This document shows, one piece after another, positions 23,642 through 34,245 of a stretch of DNA of 64,000 nucleotides. Positions within the stretch are counted from its first letter, which is position 1. Each line of letters begins with the position of its first letter. The translations under genes and the position numbers were made by a program. Source of the stretch: Diphasiastrum complanatum (Eukaryota > Streptophyta > Lycopodiopsida > Lycopodiales > Lycopodiaceae); contig CM055110.1 of NCBI GenBank assembly GCA_029204225.1, positions 41,149,862-41,213,861 of the forward strand. The letters run 5' to 3'. Below the pieces are notes generated by a model. It saw only the letters and a list, made by a program, of their open reading frames with translations, made no database searches and was not told where the DNA came from.

Positions 23642-23888
23642 TGGTATCAGAGCCAAGTTAGACCTAACAGTTCATGGTGTCAAAGCCATGGTTAGGTGGC
23701 CCAAGTTGTGGGGCAGGTGACAGCTAGGACCCCAACCAAGTGTGGCTTGAGGGGGGGTGTTGGAATATCAATCCGCACTCTAGAGAGAACTATCAAATAG
23801 GGCGGATAGCTCAGTGGTAGAGCATCCCGAGGTCCTAGGTTCGAATCCTAGTCTGTCCATCCATAATATGATCTATGGATTTCTAACA
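23642..23888 (+). mobile_element. TRIM-like unit inserted at the Copia 1 primer-binding site
   Basis: The unit starts with TGGTATCAGAGCC (a primer-binding site), has about 100 bp of non-coding interior, a polypurine tract GAGGGGGGG (23749-23757), and then a 131-bp LTR-like segment (23758-23888) that begins TGTTGGAA and ends TTCTAACA. Immediately after it, TGGTATCAGAGC recurs (23889-23900) and the usual Copia leader follows. Copia 3 has a single such site here, so it shows the state without the insert. Size and layout are those of a terminal-repeat retrotransposon in miniature lacking its left LTR. A template switch at the shared primer site would produce it. Confidence 0.7.
23800..23859 (+). 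other. tRNA-like sequence inside a 131-bp LTR
   Basis: A 7-bp acceptor stem (GGGCGGA with TCTGTCC, two G-U pairs), a D arm (GCTC...GAGC) and a perfect T arm (CTAGG TTCGAAT CCTAG) are present in tRNA order and spacing. The A box TAGCTCAGTGG and B box GGTTCGAATCC match Pol III promoter consensus. Only 11 bases separate the D and T arms, so the anticodon arm is deleted. The body resembles plant tRNA-Cys, a tentative match. It is not a functional tRNA gene. Confidence 0.75.
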
Positions 23889-24631
23889 TGGTATCAGAGC
23901 TAACGGATCTGCAACAAGCTTGTATGTTGGTGCCGTACCAGAAGAGGAGCTACTCTACTTTTTTGTTCTGAAATTTCAGCATCCTGCTGATTTTTCCAAG
24001 TGGAGTTTGGATCAGCTTTTTTGTCTCTTTTCAGGTTGAAGGAGGGCGCCCATCATAGATCTTGGAGGAGCAATTTTGCTGCTCAAAAATCAGCATCTCA
24101 AATCTGAATTTTTTGCAGCCAGTTTTCAGCAAGTTTTGTTTGGAGGAGGGCGCCCAAAAATCTGCTTCTAATTTGGGGTTTTGGAGCCTCTTACCTTGCT
24201 GTTTTTTTTTTCAGGTTTGCAGTTGTGAAGGAGGGCGCCCAATATTCAGCATACCGTATTTTGGGTTAGGGCAAATTTGTGGCTGGAAAATTGCAAATTT
24301 TCAGCAAGCAGTAGGGTGCTTTCAACAGCCCTATTGAAGTGTGTGTTGATCACACTATTTGGCTTCCTAATTGGGTTTCGGTGTAGGCTTCATTCGAAGC
24401 TAACCTAATTTTCAAGAAGCTGGTTTTTTTGTGCAGAAAAACAACCATCTATCCATTATCTTTTGGGCACTTTGGTTGCAAATTGGAAGACATCTGTTGC
24501 TCCTATTTTCAGCTTATTGTTTGCTGCAAATTTTTGAGTAGATTTGGTTGTGGAACGGCTCTCTTTTCCTATCTACTACAAGCTGAAATTCTATTGGAGG
24601 TAAGGCTAAAGAATCAAAAGCTATCGGTTCT
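23889..24631 (+). promoter_or_regulatory. Copia 1 second primer-binding site and untranslated leader
   Basis: TGGTATCAGAGC (23889-23900) pairs with initiator tRNA-Met. The leader carries GGAGGGCGCCC at 24041-24051, 24145-24155 and 24230-24240, besides one in the LTR; each contains the palindrome GGGCGCCC. The same motif is kept in the Copia 3 leader. A role in RNA dimerisation or packaging is inferred only. Confidence 0.55.
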
Positions 24632-25720
24632 TTGTTTAGTGAAGATCGGTTGGATGGCACAAACTACTCCTTGTGGAGTTACATGATGAAGAATCTTCTC
24701 ATAGCGAAAGGGCTGTGGGATTTGGTCAATGGTGATGAGGAAAGGCCTCCTTCTTTGGCACCTTCTACACCTCGTGGATCATCATCATCAACATCATCTT
24801 CTACATCTTTGGAAGAACAAAAGAAGTGGGATAGAAGGGATGCACAAGCACATTCTATGGTTGCTCTTGCTGTGAAAAGATCTATCTTACCGCTTATTAA
24901 GCCTTGTAAGACATCTAAAAGTGCGTGGGATACACTTTATACTATGTATAGAGTCAAAAATCCAGCAAGAGTGGTGTATCTCAGAAATCAACTTTCTTTG
25001 TTGAAGATGCAAGAAGGGGATCAAGTGACCAATCACTTGACGAAGATGAAGGATCTTCATGAGGAGCTTTTCAATATTGATGAGATAATTGAGGATGCTC
25101 AATTTGTTTCCATTACACTCAACTCATTACCTTCCTCTTATCTTCCATTTGTTTCATCTTTGAGTATCTCTCTTAGAGAACATCAACTCTCCTTTGATGA
25201 ACTTGTTGGGCTGCTTCTTCAAGAGGACCAAACGAGGCAAAATTTTGCGGGTGACACTCAACAAGATCGAGCTTTCTTCACGAAAGGCAAGGGCAAAGAC
25301 AGATCAAAAGGAAAGGGGAAGCCTCCTTCCAAGGATGAGCTCAAGGATTGTAAGAAGAAGCTTGCGAAAGAGGAGAGTAAAGGAATTGATACTAGTGCTT
25401 CACTTGCTACTTTGGAGCAAGAGTTTGAAGCTCGTGGTGATCTCTTCAACCAAGACTATGCTTTTGTGTCTAATATTACTTCTACTAGTACTTCTACATC
25501 TATGAGGAATTCAGGTTCTGTTTTGCAAGTTGCTGATTTTCAGCCCATTGAATGGGTGATTGATAGTGGCACTACTAGTCATATGACTTCTCGGAAAGAA
25601 GCATTCACTAAATTAGTGAAAGTGCAAAATGGAAGCAAGGTACAATGTGCGGATAATGCATCTTATTCTGTTCATGGAATTGGAATTGTAGCCATCATTT
25701 TGCCTAATGGTGAAGAATAG
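24632..25720 (+). pseudogene. Copia 1 Gag and protease start
   Basis: A 362-residue frame. The Copia Gag signature LDGTNYSLWSYMMKNLL is near the N-terminus, followed by AWDTLYTMY, VVYLRNQLSLLKM and LVGLLLQEDQTRQ. A Lys-rich part (KGKGKDRSKGKGK) stands where a zinc knuckle would be; I see no CCHC. The protease site WVIDSGTTSHMTSRKEAF is at about residues 310-327. The frame stops at 25720. The rest of the protease and the pre-integrase segment, seen in Copia 2, are missing by deletion. Confidence 0.8.
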
Positions 25721-25737
25721 TTTGTGGTCCAATGAGG

Positions 25738-26430
25738 ACCGAATCCATTGAAAAGTGCATCTATTTTGTGACTTTTATTGATGACTTTCCCCGTTTTACA
25801 TGGATCTATCCTATGAAGGCTAAATCGGAAGTTTTTCAACATTTCAAAGATTTCTAGCAATGGTGGAAAATCAGTTTGGGCATTCTTTGAAAGACCGTAC
25901 ACACCGATCGAGGAGGGGAATACATTAAGAGTACGTTTGGTGCATTTCTTCAAGAGAAGGGAATTCTACATCAAATGACAACTCCCTATATGCCTCAACA
26001 AAATGGTGTTGCCGAGCGAAAGAATCACACACTTATGGAGATGGCCCGTTGCATGCTCAAAGCAAAGGGGCTGCCTCACAAGTTTTGGGCTGAAGCAGTT
26101 ATAGCGACAGCATACATAAGCAATCGTTGTCTTACTAAAGCATTGAAAGTATTAACTCCTTATGAAGTTTGGTATGGGAAGAAGCCTTCAATATCTCACT
26201 TTTGCATTTTTGGTTGTACGGCTTATGCTTTTGTTTCGGATAAACTTCGTACAAATCTTGAGGATAAAGGAGTTAAATGCATTTTTGTTGACTATGGTAG
26301 TGAAAGCAAAGGCTATAACCTGTTTCATTTGAGCATTAACAAGATTATTGTTAGTCGTGATGTGCATTTTGATGAAAAGAATTCATTAGGCCCCATCTCA
26401 TATCTTGAAGGGTCCGCCCACATAGTGTGA
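25738..26430 (+). pseudogene. Copia 1 integrase
   Basis: Starts at GPNPLK/GPMRTESIEKCIYFVTFIDDF after a frame change. A stop interrupts near 25857. DRGGEYIKSTFG, HQMTTPYMPQQNGVAERKN and ARCMLKAKGLPHKFWAEAV follow, the conserved D-D-E region of Copia integrase. It ends with IIVSRDVHFDEKN. At least one stop and one frameshift are visible. The same region occurs in a shortened, inverted state in Copia 3. Confidence 0.78.
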
Positions 26431-27775
26431 ATGTTGAAGTTTTTCCAGATTTGGTACTATCTTTTATTTCTGGAGATAAGGAGCAGCAATCAACCAGTTT
26501 CGAACTGCCCAACACCTCATCAAGTTTAGAGCCTAATGTTCATCAAGAACCGCCCATTGTTGCTCAAAATCAGCCTGCAGGAACTGTTGGACAGCAAGGA
26601 CCAATTTTGGAAGATCTTGGACAGCCAAGTGCAGTGTCGGAAGATCTTGGACAGCAAATTGCAAGAAGAGACATGGCTGTTGGACAGCCTAAAACAGTCT
26701 CACGGTGGCTGTTGTCGACTTTGCGGGACATCAAAGTAAGTTCATTTATTCATGGAAAGACACGTGCCTCTACAAAATCAGTGGACTATGTTGATTTTTC
26801 AGATTTTGCTCTTACATCTCATGGAGACGTTGCGGAAGAACCTGATTTTTATGAGCAGGCCAAGGGAGTAAAATGTTGGGGGGATGCGATGCAAGATGAG
26901 TATGACTCACTCATGAGAACCAAATTTGGGTTCTTGTTGATCTTCCTCATGGGAAGAAGGCAATTGGTTCTAAATGGGTATACAAAATCAAGTATAAGGC
27001 AGATGGTACCATTGAAAGGTACAAGGCAAGGCTCGTTGCCAAAGCCTATGCTCAGCAAAAGGGGATTGATTATGAGGAGACTTTTTCTCCTACTGCTCGG
27101 ATGACTACCGTGAGGGTAGTAACCTCTTTGGCTGCCCATTTTGGTTGGTGTTTGCGGCAACTTGACATAAAGACAGCATTCCTCAATGGTGATCTCAATG
27201 AGGAAGTGTACCTTCAAAAACCTGCTGGTTTTTTGGTTGAAGGCCAAGAAGATAAAGTTTGTCTTCTCAAGAAGACACTTTATGGACTGAAGCAAGGTCC
27301 GAGGATGTGGTATCAAAAGATACATGCCTATTTTTGTGATCGTGGGTTTACTAATAGTCCTAGCGAATCTACTCTTTATGTCAAGTATAGTTCAGATTAT
27401 ATCATCATTATTTTGCTTTATGTTGATGATATTATTGTTACGGGAAGTAATGAGCAGCAGATTGATGCCCTAATACTTGATCTTGGTATGGTTTTTGAAG
27501 CCTCAGATTTAGGCCTATTGCACTTTTATCTTGGTCTTAAATTTGTACAAGAAGGGGCTGGAATTTTCATCTCTCAAGAACGCTACATTGGGCAGATTTT
27601 GAAGCGGTTCAAGATGGAAGATTGCAAGCCGGTTGCTACACCTATGGAGACAGGCCTGAAATCAGTCAAGATGACGATGAACCATTTGATACTACTTTAT
27701 ATTGTCAAGCTATTGGCTGTCTCATTTACCTATGGAATTCAAGACCAGACATTTCTTATAGTGTCTCACTCATGA
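26427..27775 (+). pseudogene. Copia 1 reverse transcriptase
   Basis: 26427-27104 covers the variable linker and the RT start, with a frame change within the segment. From 27101 the frame reads FGWCLRQLDIKTAFLNGDL, LYGLKQGPRMWYQK and the catalytic ILLYVDDIIVTGS (about 27412-27450). LLHFYLGLKF and ISQERYIGQILKRF follow. It ends at a frame change before the solo LTR. The YVDD motif is intact. Confidence 0.82.
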
Positions 27776-27800
27776 GTCAATTCATGCATGCCCCAATGAC

Positions 27801-28244
27801 TGTAGGAATCCAGAATCAAGACTATTCATTAACACAAAGTATTCTCAAAGAGAAGAGAGAGATGGTTAGATGACCCTCTTGTAGAAACTTGTGGACCAGC
27901 CAATATGAACAATAGATTGCTTAACAAAAGTGTGTCTCATACAAATGAATGGCTACATATAAGTAGTCCAAGATGGCTATCTACCTTCATGACTGTTGGC
28001 TGTCCAATAACTTGACTAATGGCTATCTAGCTACCATAAGTTACATAAAATAATTAAGTACCCCAAATAACAAGTTAGGTACTTAATTCACATGTATAGG
28101 CCCCTAGTGGACCCACGAGTCCCTGCAAGTTAGTTTCATACTAACTTGGGCCTAAAATATAAATGACCATGGTTACACAGATGTCGACCTTTTAGGTTAT
28201 AGTAGCCTATGGCTTCTACATCATTTACATTTATTATTCTAACA
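27801..28244 (-). mobile_element. solo LTR (444 bp) in Copia 1
   Basis: The segment begins TGTAGGAATC, ends TTCTAACA and is flanked by ATGAC (27796-27800 and 28245-28249). Removal joins MHAPMT to SHWKALKRIF, restoring the Copia RT to RNase H reading. Its right part resembles the Copia 1/3 LTR in reverse, so it belongs to a related, diverged family, oriented minus. No internal sequence remains. Confidence 0.85.
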
Positions 28245-28249
28245 ATGAC

Positions 28250-28822
28250 ATCACATTGGAAAGCGTTGAAGAGGATCTTTCGATATCTCAAGAAACAAGA
28301 AGTCATGGACTAATTTTTCCTGCTTGTGATGATGCATGTTTGGTTGGTTTTAGTGACTCGGATTGGGGTGAAGATCAAGACACTAGACGCTCTACAAGTG
28401 GACATTGCTTTTTCTATGGAAATTTTGCAATTTCCTGGTCAAGTAAAAAGCAGCCCACTGTTGCTACTTCTTCTAGTGAGGTAGAATATAGAGCGATATT
28501 TTCAGCCACAATGGAGTGTTTATGGCTGAGAAGACTACTTGTTGACATGAAGTTTGGCGAGCCCTCAGCCACTCTTATCTTGAGTGATAGTCAGAGTGCT
28601 ATTGCCATTGCACGAAATCCTGTTTTTCATGCGAGGACGAAGTACATCGAGATCCATTATCACTTTGTTTGGGAGAGACTTCATGATGGCGACATTTTAC
28701 TTGAATATTGTCCTACAGAGGATAATATTGCAGACCTCTTCACTAAGGCGTTGCCTAGAGTCAGATTTGAAGCTTTATGCAAAGCTTTAAATTCAATACC
28801 ACGTGGTGGATTTTTTACATAG
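28250..28822 (+). pseudogene. Copia 1 RNase H
   Basis: After SHWKALKRIFRYL and a frame change, the frame from 28256 reads GFSDSDWGEDQDTRRSTSG, ISWSSKKQPTVATSSSEVEY, LILSDSQSAIAIARNP and CPTEDNIADLFTKALP. These are the standard RNase H blocks of plant Copia elements. The stop at 28822 precedes the polypurine tract. Confidence 0.8.
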
Positions 28823-28861
28823 TGAAGATTTCAGTTTTTTCGCATTGTCATTTAAGGAGGG

Positions 28862-29118
28862 TGTTAGAAATAAATGACTATGCTAGAGTTAATCCCTAGG
28901 TTACTTTGACCCAAAAGGTTGAGATTTGTGTAACCATGGGTATTTAGTTATTTAGGCCATGTTAAATTTGTCTTAATTTGTGATGGACCCAATTTTGGTC
29001 ATGTACTGACTCGTGGGGTGCCCTACATTCAGTAAGTAGGTAGAGTACATATCGGCTTATTGTGTCACATTTTTCAGTTTTGGCTAAGCATTGCTCTTCA
29101 TTACTTGTGTTGCTGTTT

Positions 29119-29165
<47 letters not shown>

Positions 29166-29242
29166 AGAGTGCCCAACCTCTTCTCTTGTGTCGTGTGGAG
29201 ATTGATTGATAGCTAGATCTTGGTGCCTTGACTCTTGTTCTC

Positions 29243-29244
<2 letters not shown>
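28862..29244 (+). repeat. Copia 1 3' LTR
   Basis: Starts TGTTAGAAATAAAT after the tract AAGGAGGG. It lacks about 49 bp relative to the 5' LTR, has a (CT)n run at 29126-29161, and ends a few bases early at TTCTCCT, where a (GA)n tract begins. Confidence 0.8.

Positions 29245-29289
<45 letters not shown>
29245..29289. repeat. (GA)n tract at LINE B 3' end
   Basis: About 45 bp of GA units, which are CT units on the LINE's own strand. They lie where a poly(A) tail would be expected and abut the Copia 1 LTR. Confidence 0.9.
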
Positions 29290-29291
<2 letters not shown>

Positions 29292-29841
29292 AGAATTATT
29301 ATTATTAACGTCTTTTGGTACCCAAAGGTACATAAGACAAAAGAGAGTACAAACGTGAGGAGCATTGTGTGCCGTAGAAATGTATCTTGACCCTATCAGG
29401 ATCAGGCTGTGACCATATAGTGCGTATGTAGCTCCGGTAAATCTGCTGTCTGATTTAAGCATGGGTCCCACTCATAAGATCAAGTGCAGATAATCCCCAA
29501 GTCTGAAGAAGGGCTGAGACACTACCATACCAAGAATGTTTGGCTCCCTGACCAGCAATGGTACGGGATGAAGTGAGAGCAACAACAACGTATCTGGAAG
29601 TATCCAAATCTGATATCCTGTGAAGAAAGGTAATGATCTGGAACATAGCACCGATAACCAAGGGAGGGGAATCAAACTCCGCTAGTATGATACCATGTGG
29701 CACCAAGGGCTTAGCCCGAATCATCCTGTTGAGCATGAGAACTTGGATACGAGTAAGATCCCTCCACGTGTCGCGTGATAAATCAGGGCACCAAGTCTCA
29801 GCATAGTATAGAACAACTGGGAAGAGAGTAGCTGAGAATAG

Positions 29842-30907
29842 TTAGCATTTGGTAGCAGGGTCCTGCACATAATATGTGGAACAGAATCTCTCCATATGAA
29901 CAAGAGCAGAATGCCCCTTGCGGAGCCTGGTGAGGGCTGCTGGACGAAATGTGAGTAGTGGACCAAAGAAAAGTACTCCCAAATAGGTGTAAGAGGTCAC
30001 GATCTCAATCGGCAGCCCGTCATAGTAGAATACCACATCTCTCATATGCTGTCTATTAGTGTTGAAAACCATAATCTTGGTCTTCTTAGTGTTAACCATC
30101 AATCCCCAAAGCTGACAAAAGCGATGTAAAGCAGGAAGGTGTCTCTATAAACCAGTTGAGGATGAGAGAAGAACCACATCATTAACATATAAGAGAATGG
30201 GGATAATAATGTCCGCTAAGGGAAAGCCCTCTCCACCTTCCTCACGAATAATCCGCTCGAGATCATCAATATACAGTGCAAAGAGAGTGGGTGATAAGGG
30301 ACAGCCCTACTTCACTCCAACGGTAGAATGTATCAGCAGGGACCAGCCAATACCATCTCTGAAAGGCGCCAAAACTCGCTCATATAAAGTGATGATCGCA
30401 GCTCTCCTCTGTAAAGCCAAGTGAAGATAATCTCTGGAAAAGGAGATGTCTCGGAACAGAATCAAAAGCTTTGCGAAAGTCCACAAAGCAGCAGTAAACT
30501 CTCTATCTCTGATGTCGTGCCTCCTCAATAATGCATCTCAAAATGAAGATCTGATCTGAGGTAGAGTATCCTGGTTTGAACCCAGCCTGACCCATAGCAT
30601 GTAAATCCTCAGTCTCAGCAAAAGATCCAGTAACCGTCTGTAATATAGAACCATAAATCTTAGCTAGAGTGTGACCAATCATGATGATGCGGTAGTTTTC
30701 TACATTTATGGGATCACCTGCCTTGAGGATGGGGTGAAGGATATTAGTACACCATGTCGTGGGAAAACCAGAAGTCATAGCGGTGTTAAAGGCGTGAGAA
30801 ATGTAGGGAGAGATAAGGTGTGCTACAGGCTTTAAGAAGTCTACGTTTAAAGAGTCATAATTAGTGGCTTTATGAAGTTTGGCATGTTTAATGGCATTTT
30901 CAATCAT
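29842..30907 (-). pseudogene. LINE B reverse transcriptase
   Basis: The minus frame 30907-30503 reads HAFNTAMTSGFPTTW, NILHPILKAGDP, ENYRIIMIGHTLAKIY and GQAGFKPGYSTSDQIF, the fingers and palm start of non-LTR RT. The next frames include GCPLSPTLFALYIDDLE. The catalytic box reads LLYVNDVVLL where fragment D has LLYADD, so the first Asp is replaced by Asn. TKKTKIMVFN follows, then TYLGVLF. Confidence 0.72.
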
Positions 30908-31045
30908 GTGTGGAGTAAAAAGTGAGCAGTGGGCAGGTCATGGTGAGAGTAAGGTAGGAGGAAAGTCCATGGTATATGTTTTGTATTCGATCTAGGATTT
31001 GGTAGCTATGGGGGCTAATGTCGAAGAGTGTCTGGTGAAGTGCTT

Positions 31046-32520
31046 TTAGAAAAAGGAGGAGGAAGGGGAATCTAAAGAGTCGATCAACCTTTGGCAAACT
31101 GATCGTAGGTATGTTATCTTCTTTATTCTTGTGGTTCTATGATATTCTTTCTGGTGTTGTTTGAGTATTGCAAGGGAGTGTAACCTGGCATATACCACAT
31201 GCTTGTGAAGAGAGCGGCATTTTGCATCATACCATCGGTTGTGAACGCGTCTATGAGATGGTATCGTTTTGGTGGGGAAAGATGAGGACACATCAATTAA
31301 AAGGGATTTAGAGAGAAAAGTGGCTTGTTGGTCAACTGATGCCGTGAAGGGGAAGTTAGCAAGGAGTTGGGACAAGGTTGTGGTGTAGTTTGTAAGTCCA
31401 GAGTGGGTAAAAGGGACACGTTTACGAGTGGAAGAGGAGCATGGAACTTTCGAAGACGGGGTTATGTGACCAAGTGAGAGGCGTAAAAGTGAGTGATCAG
31501 AAATGGTAGGAGGTGTAATGGAGAAATCAGAGATGTGAGGGATCAAGGCATGTGATCCAATAAAGTAGTCAACTACACTATGCCCTCCACCATGAGGATA
31601 ACATGTAAATGCTGATGAGGAAGGCCATTGTGTGAGGCCATTCAAGATGGCCAGAGCGTGTGTCTTCGCAAGAGTGATCAACTGCTCCCAAAAGTTGTAG
31701 CTGAAGTGTATGCATCCTATGATACCCGATTTAGTCCTGTATCCAGAGGGTGAAGCCTAAGGAAATCAGTATCTGCATGAAATTCCGTCTATCTGGAGCT
31801 TGTGCGGGCGTTGAAATCTCCTGCTAATAAAATGTAACCCTGTTGAGAAAAGATAGCAATATCGTCTGAAAGTGCCTGAAATGGGTCCCCACCAAATTTA
31901 GCAAACGCCGAAGTCTATAAGGCGAAATAACACACAGCCATATAAATTTCCTGAGATAATCTCAATAGTGACCCAATGATGTGTAGCCAAATATAGCGAG
32001 CATATGGATCTTGTTTAACCATCTTAACTACAGTGTCTTTGTATAAACAAGCTACTCCTCCAGATCCTCGACAAGTTTTTCCCCTCACAAATGGGCGAAA
32101 AACAGAATGCCAAGAGTAGTCCTGTATATGTGGAAGAGGATGATATAAGGATTCATGGGTTTCAGCCAACAACAAAATGTCACATTTGCTAATAAAATTA
32201 GCAAAGTCTCCTGCTGATGATGATGATAAAATCACCAAAGTCTCCTGCTGATGATGATGATAAAAAACCTTTGCAATTCCAGAAGTCAAGTCTCAAAGTG
32301 GTAGGGGATCTCGGGCAACTCCTATACCTGGGAGCCCCGAGTTCATATTGTGAAAGGAGGTCAAAATATCGCGGTTTGCCGTCGATTAAAATAACCGTTT
32401 GGCCTTTTTCTTTTGCTTCTTGAATAATCTTTTTTTCTTGCCAACCATTGAGTGTTTGTCAAATCATCATCCATATAAATGAAGGTGCCTTTAAGCTTTG
32501 CCCTTTTGCCGGAGGGCTGC
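31046..32520 (-). pseudogene. LINE B endonuclease
   Basis: Minus frames: 32289-31915 reads CDILLLAETHES and GSGGVACLYKD; 31681-31046 reads GGGHSVVDYFIGSHALI, then ITPPTISDHSLLRL. ETH carries the catalytic Glu and SDH the closing Asp-His pair of an APE-type nuclease. Between them stops are frequent. A 33-bp duplication of the CTCCTGCTGATGATGATGAT block lies at about 32205-32270. Confidence 0.72.
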
Positions 32521-32530
32521 ATTGTGTTGT

Positions 32531-33175
32531 TGAAGAGAGCGAAATTTGAAAGAAAGCTTTATTAATGTCTTTTGCATGCCAAAAGGCATATAAGACCAAA
32601 AGGAGTACATGTCAAGTATGTGAAAACCATGGGAGCGTATATAAATGTCTCCAAGAAGAAACTATGCATAAAAGAAATGAGTACTACAACTGTAAACTAC
32701 AAATTGCCAACTGTCCATAAATGGGAGCAAGAATAGCTGCCAGGAGTAAAGTAGTATCATATAGTGCTGCTGCTGAAAAAAGATGTGATATGAGTTGTAT
32801 CAAGAGGTAATATGGACCGTCGCTGACGTCGTCTAGGGGGGGGGGAAACTGTGTGCTCTCGTAACAAGGCGGGAAGTGCAAACTGCTACATGACTATGAG
32901 TGATACGCTGTCTCTAACATCGGTGAGGTGGTATGTCGTCGTCATCGTCATCAGACCGTGTTCGTCTCCTGGTGAAGAAAGACGTAATCTGAGCCTGAGA
33001 GCTAGGATGTGGCTGGTGAGCTGACTGGTACATATCCTGGCGCAGCAAGACCATCTCTTGTAGCATAAGTGCCACACAACGAGAGTCCTCATATCCAACC
33101 AGTGCTCTGAGTGTAGTAGGCATGTCACGGAATAGACAGTGATATCTCCTCTCGTGCTCCCTCTCCCACACACTC
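32531..33175 (-). mobile_element. LINE fragment C, 3' end (minus strand)
   Basis: Minus frame 33171-32914 has YHCLFRDMPTTLRALVGYED, then RCVALMLQEMVLLRQDMY and an Asp-rich end, the C-terminus of ORF2. A non-coding 3' region follows, with TTGGTCTTATATGCC and AATAAAGCTTTC near 32545-32600. No long CT tail is present. The high-coordinate end meets LINE D head to head at 33175/33176. Confidence 0.65.
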
Positions 33176-34245
33176 TTTCAATTATATATCGATGAGCTTG
33201 AGCGTGTCATTGATCAGCATGGTAGCATCATCTGTAGACTTGGCGACATTCTTCTCTCTAATTTATTATATGCAGATGATGGGGCACTGATATCACCTAC
33301 AATAGAGGGATTGCAAAGACATTTGGATAGACTACACTCATTTGGAGATAGATGGGGTCTGACGGCACACACCAACAAGATGCAGATCATGATCTTTAAC
33401 ACCTCTAGGGCCAATATGCAGTGATACCCTTTTACTTTAGATGGTCAGCCATCAAAGATTGTATCTCTTACACACATTTGGGCACACTCTTCACTGGTCC
33501 AACATTTTATGTACATTAAACGAGGTGGAGTCTGAGGAGCATTTTCTATTCAAATGTATTGCTTATTATGAGATCAGAGGACATTACCACTGCCTTTACC
33601 ATGATTCTCCATTCAAACTATGCTCTCTTATTTCTTATGAGGATCCATGTTGTGTTACTTTGATTATGGGAGATGTTTCTTCTATGCCACCACTTATGCC
33701 AGCAGGATCAGTATGAAAATTTAGGACAGCCCCAAATTCCATCTTTTTTCTTGAGGAGACGTTCCAGAGTAGATACTAAGAGGGAGACATTATCTGAGAA
33801 TGAGGTAGATATCCCATCCCTTGATCGGAGACAACATTCAATATTGAGGCCAAGTGTCACTCATCGATCTTTGTAGAATATGAGCATTCGTCTTAGAAGA
33901 CAACACCCCCCATCTTCAGCATCAACATCAACATCATCTACAGTACCGAGACTATCTATCCTTTCTTACTTCAATAGAGCTCCAGTTTCTCTAGACCAAG
34001 ATATTTGATAGTTCCATTGTATCGATTATTGTATCATTGTACTAAACTGCATTGCTTTTTTCATCATATTTCACTCGGATGATCAAAGACAAGTTCTCTG
34101 ATTGATTTAGTCTAGTTCATTTTGAGTTTGATTTTGGAGACATATTTATGCTCCAAGATAGACTATCACACTTGAGATGTGTTATTTGGTCTTATATGCG
34201 TTTTAGCATTGAATGACAATAAAGCTTCTCTCTCTCTCTTTCTCA
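33176..34245 (+). mobile_element. LINE fragment D (plus strand)
   Basis: Reads LYIDELERVIDQHGS, then LLYADDGALIS (about 33262-33295), the intact RT catalytic box, and TNKMQIMIFNTSRANMQ. After an internal deletion near 33500 it continues in LNEVESEEHFLFKC and RGHYHCLYHDSP, the ORF2 zinc segment. The 3' end has TTGGTCTTATATGCG, AATAAAGCTT and a (CT)n run (34227-34244). Confidence 0.72.

Larger units (their letters stand above)
23226..29244 (+). mobile_element. Copia 1 (Ty1/Copia, plus strand), defective
   Basis: 5' LTR 23226-23641, primer-binding site at 23642, gag-protease 24632-25720, integrase 25738-26430, reverse transcriptase 26427-27775, RNase H 28250-28822, polypurine tract AAGGAGGG just before the 3' LTR at 28862-29244. 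The family matches Copia 3. Both outer LTR ends are eroded into (GA)n tracts, so no target duplication can be read. Internal changes: a TRIM-like insert at the primer-binding site, deletion of the pre-integrase region, frameshifts in integrase and RT, and a solo LTR. Confidence 0.85.
29245..32530 (-). mobile_element. LINE fragment B (minus strand), endonuclease and RT
   Basis: Minus reading from 32530: end of ORF1 (FIYMDDDLTNTQW, KPRYFDLLSQ), endonuclease, RT and a 3' end whose last unique bases are followed by (CT)n on the minus strand (29245-29289 as GA on plus). The 5' side directly abuts the 3' end of LINE C. Frames are broken many times. Confidence 0.75.

Noticed and set aside
23800-23859. 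Functional tRNA gene
   Set aside because: The anticodon arm is missing and no T-rich terminator follows; it sits within an LTR-like repeat.
28962-29471. 169-residue minus frame with Ser/Leu and Arg/Glu runs
   Set aside because: It is the reverse reading of LTR sequence and CT/GA microsatellites.
33100-33260. Twin-priming inversion of a single LINE at 33175/33176
   Set aside because: Both sides carry their own 3' end, so two LINE copies lying head to head fit better than one inverted copy.
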